7,873 nucleotides of DNA. Source: Patulibacter sp. (GTDB lineage Bacteria > Actinomycetota > Thermoleophilia > Solirubrobacterales > Solirubrobacteraceae). This document shows, in pieces, positions 7,124 to 7,873 of this stretch (positions are counted from its first letter, which is position 1; each line of letters begins with the position of its first letter). The notes under the pieces are model-generated. The model ran no database searches, had not been told where the DNA came from, and worked only from the letters and a program-made list of their open reading frames with translations. A program made the translations under genes and the position numbers. Location: assembly GCA_023268575.1 (NCBI GenBank), contig JALRCL010000728.1:1-7873 (forward strand), given 5' to 3'.

Positions 7124-7873
7124 ATGCCGAAGCGCGCCCTCGTCACCGGGATCACGGGTCAGGACGGTTCCTACCTCGCCGAGCTGCTGCTCGAGAAGGG
7201 GTATGAGGTCCATGGCATGGTCCGCCGTGCGTCGACGGAGAAGTTCGACCGGATCGAGCACCTGCGGGACACGATCACCCTGCACCAGGGCGACCTGCTG
7301 GACCAGCGCTCGCTCGTCGACACGCTGCGCGCGTCGAAGCCCGACGAGATCTACAACCTCGCCGCGATGAGCTTCGTCGGACTCTCCTGGCAGCAGCCGA
7401 CCCTGACCGCCGACTTCACCGGGGTCGGCGTCACCCGCATCCTCGAAGCGATGCGCGAGGCCGCGCCGGAGGCCCGCTTCTACCAGGCCTCCTCGTCGGA
7501 GATGTTCGGCAAGGTCCGCGAGGTCCCGCAGAACGAGGACACGCCGCTCTACCCGCGCTCGCCGTACGGCGTGGCGAAGGTCTACGGGCACTTCATCACG
7601 GTGAACTACCGCGAGTCCTACGACCTGCACGCCACGAGCGGCATCCTCTTCAACCACGAGTCGCCGCGCCGCGGCCTCGAGTTCGTCACGCGCAAGGTGA
7701 CCGACGCGGTGGCCCGCATCAAGCTGGGCCTCGCGAAGGACCTGCCCATGGGCAACCTCGACGCCAAGCGCGACTGGGGCTTCGCCGGCGACTATATCGA
7801 AGCAATGTGGATGATGCTCCAGGCCGACAAGCCGGACGACTATGTCATTGCGACAGGAGAAACCCACACCGTG
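7124..7873 (+). CDS. gmd: GDP-mannose 4,6-dehydratase, 3' end cut by the window
   Basis: Converts GDP-D-mannose to GDP-4-keto-6-deoxy-D-mannose in the cytoplasm, the first committed step toward GDP-linked 6-deoxyhexoses. The first 250 residues are present; the family is usually about 320-370, so the C-terminus lies outside the window and no stop is seen. It is an extended short-chain dehydrogenase: the NADP-binding GxxGxxG is at 9-15 (GITGQDG), with VRRAS at 33-37 contacting the cofactor phosphate in relatives. The catalytic set is Ser124 and Glu126 in QASSSEMFG (121-129), aligned with Thr132 and Glu134 of the E. coli enzyme, and the YxxxK pair Tyr148 and Lys152. NHESPRRG (177-184) and NLDAKRDWG (211-219) are strong Gmd signatures. 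Start at the ATG at 7124, 7 nt after a -10-like hexamer. The last 28 codons use A/T-ending codons far more often than the rest. Confidence 0.95.
   Translation, partial: MPKRALVTGITGQDGSYLAELLLEKGYEVHGMVRRASTEKFDRIEHLRDTITLHQGDLLDQRSLVDTLRASKPDEIYNLAAMSFVGLSWQQPTLTADFTGVGVTRILEAMREAAPEARFYQASSSEMFGKVREVPQNEDTPLYPRSPYGVAKVYGHFITVNYRESYDLHATSGILFNHESPRRGLEFVTRKVTDAVARIKLGLAKDLPMGNLDAKRDWGFAGDYIEAMWMMLQADKPDDYVIATGETHTV

Noticed and set aside
7057..7155. N-terminal extension of the minus-strand GT4 to the ATG at 7125 or GTG at 7155
   Set aside because: The CATG at 7123-7126 gives an ATG on both strands, but the extension would cover the divergent control region and overlap gmd. The GT-B fold begins at the GTG at 7056, which also has the -10-like hexamer at 7-nt spacing.
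6365..7867. A minus-strand open frame of 500 codons opposite gmd and the adjacent GT4
   Set aside because: It is antisense to clear Gmd motifs and out of frame with the real minus-strand GT4.
1..7873. CRISPR arrays, tRNA or rRNA genes, insertion sequences, attachment sites
   Set aside because: No spaced direct repeats, cloverleaf or rRNA-like stretch, transposase motifs or terminal inverted repeats were seen by eye; almost the whole window is accounted for by coding sequence.

Overview
The window is a very GC-rich stretch with almost all third codon positions G or C. It is packed with surface-polysaccharide genes. Base composition, GTG and ATGA starts and likely leaderless promoters (TAnnnT 7 nt before the start codon) suggest a high-GC actinobacterium. 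A member of the Thermoleophilia (Solirubrobacterales-like) is a reasonable guess, but it is inferred from style only; no taxonomic marker gene is present.

Layout. (1) Positions 43-1578, plus strand: a 14-helix Wzx/MOP-type polysaccharide flippase; its frame is open to the window edge, so the start is uncertain. (2) 1589-4851, plus strand: a tight GT4 - GT2 - GT4 glycosyltransferase run, with gaps of 10 and 3 nt and then a 4-nt ATGA overlap. (3) 4835-7056, minus strand: two related GT4 glycosyltransferases joined by an ATGA overlap; the downstream one overlaps the end of the plus-strand GT4 tail to tail by 17 nt. (4) 7057-7123: a 67-nt divergent intergenic region with a mirrored pair of -10-like TAnnnT hexamers. 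(5) 7124 to the window end, plus strand: the first 250 codons of GDP-mannose 4,6-dehydratase (gmd), cut by the window edge.

How it fits together. Gmd converts GDP-D-mannose to GDP-4-keto-6-deoxy-D-mannose, the precursor of GDP-fucose, GDP-rhamnose or GDP-perosamine type sugars. The five glycosyltransferases would build a lipid-linked oligosaccharide on the cytoplasmic face of the membrane. The Wzx-like protein would flip it outward for a capsule, exopolysaccharide or wall-linked glycan. A priming phosphoglycosyltransferase, a Wzy polymerase and a chain-length regulator are not in the window and would be expected in the flanks.

There are no RNA genes, mobile elements, CRISPR arrays or obvious terminators, and no gene-free stretch longer than 67 nt. 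The gene content is a conventional polysaccharide locus; I do not see a new enzymatic system. The most interesting signals are regulatory and architectural: a repeated leaderless-promoter signature at three gene starts (one containing the upstream gene's stop codon), the tail-to-tail coding overlap, and an abrupt codon-usage change in the last 28 codons of gmd.
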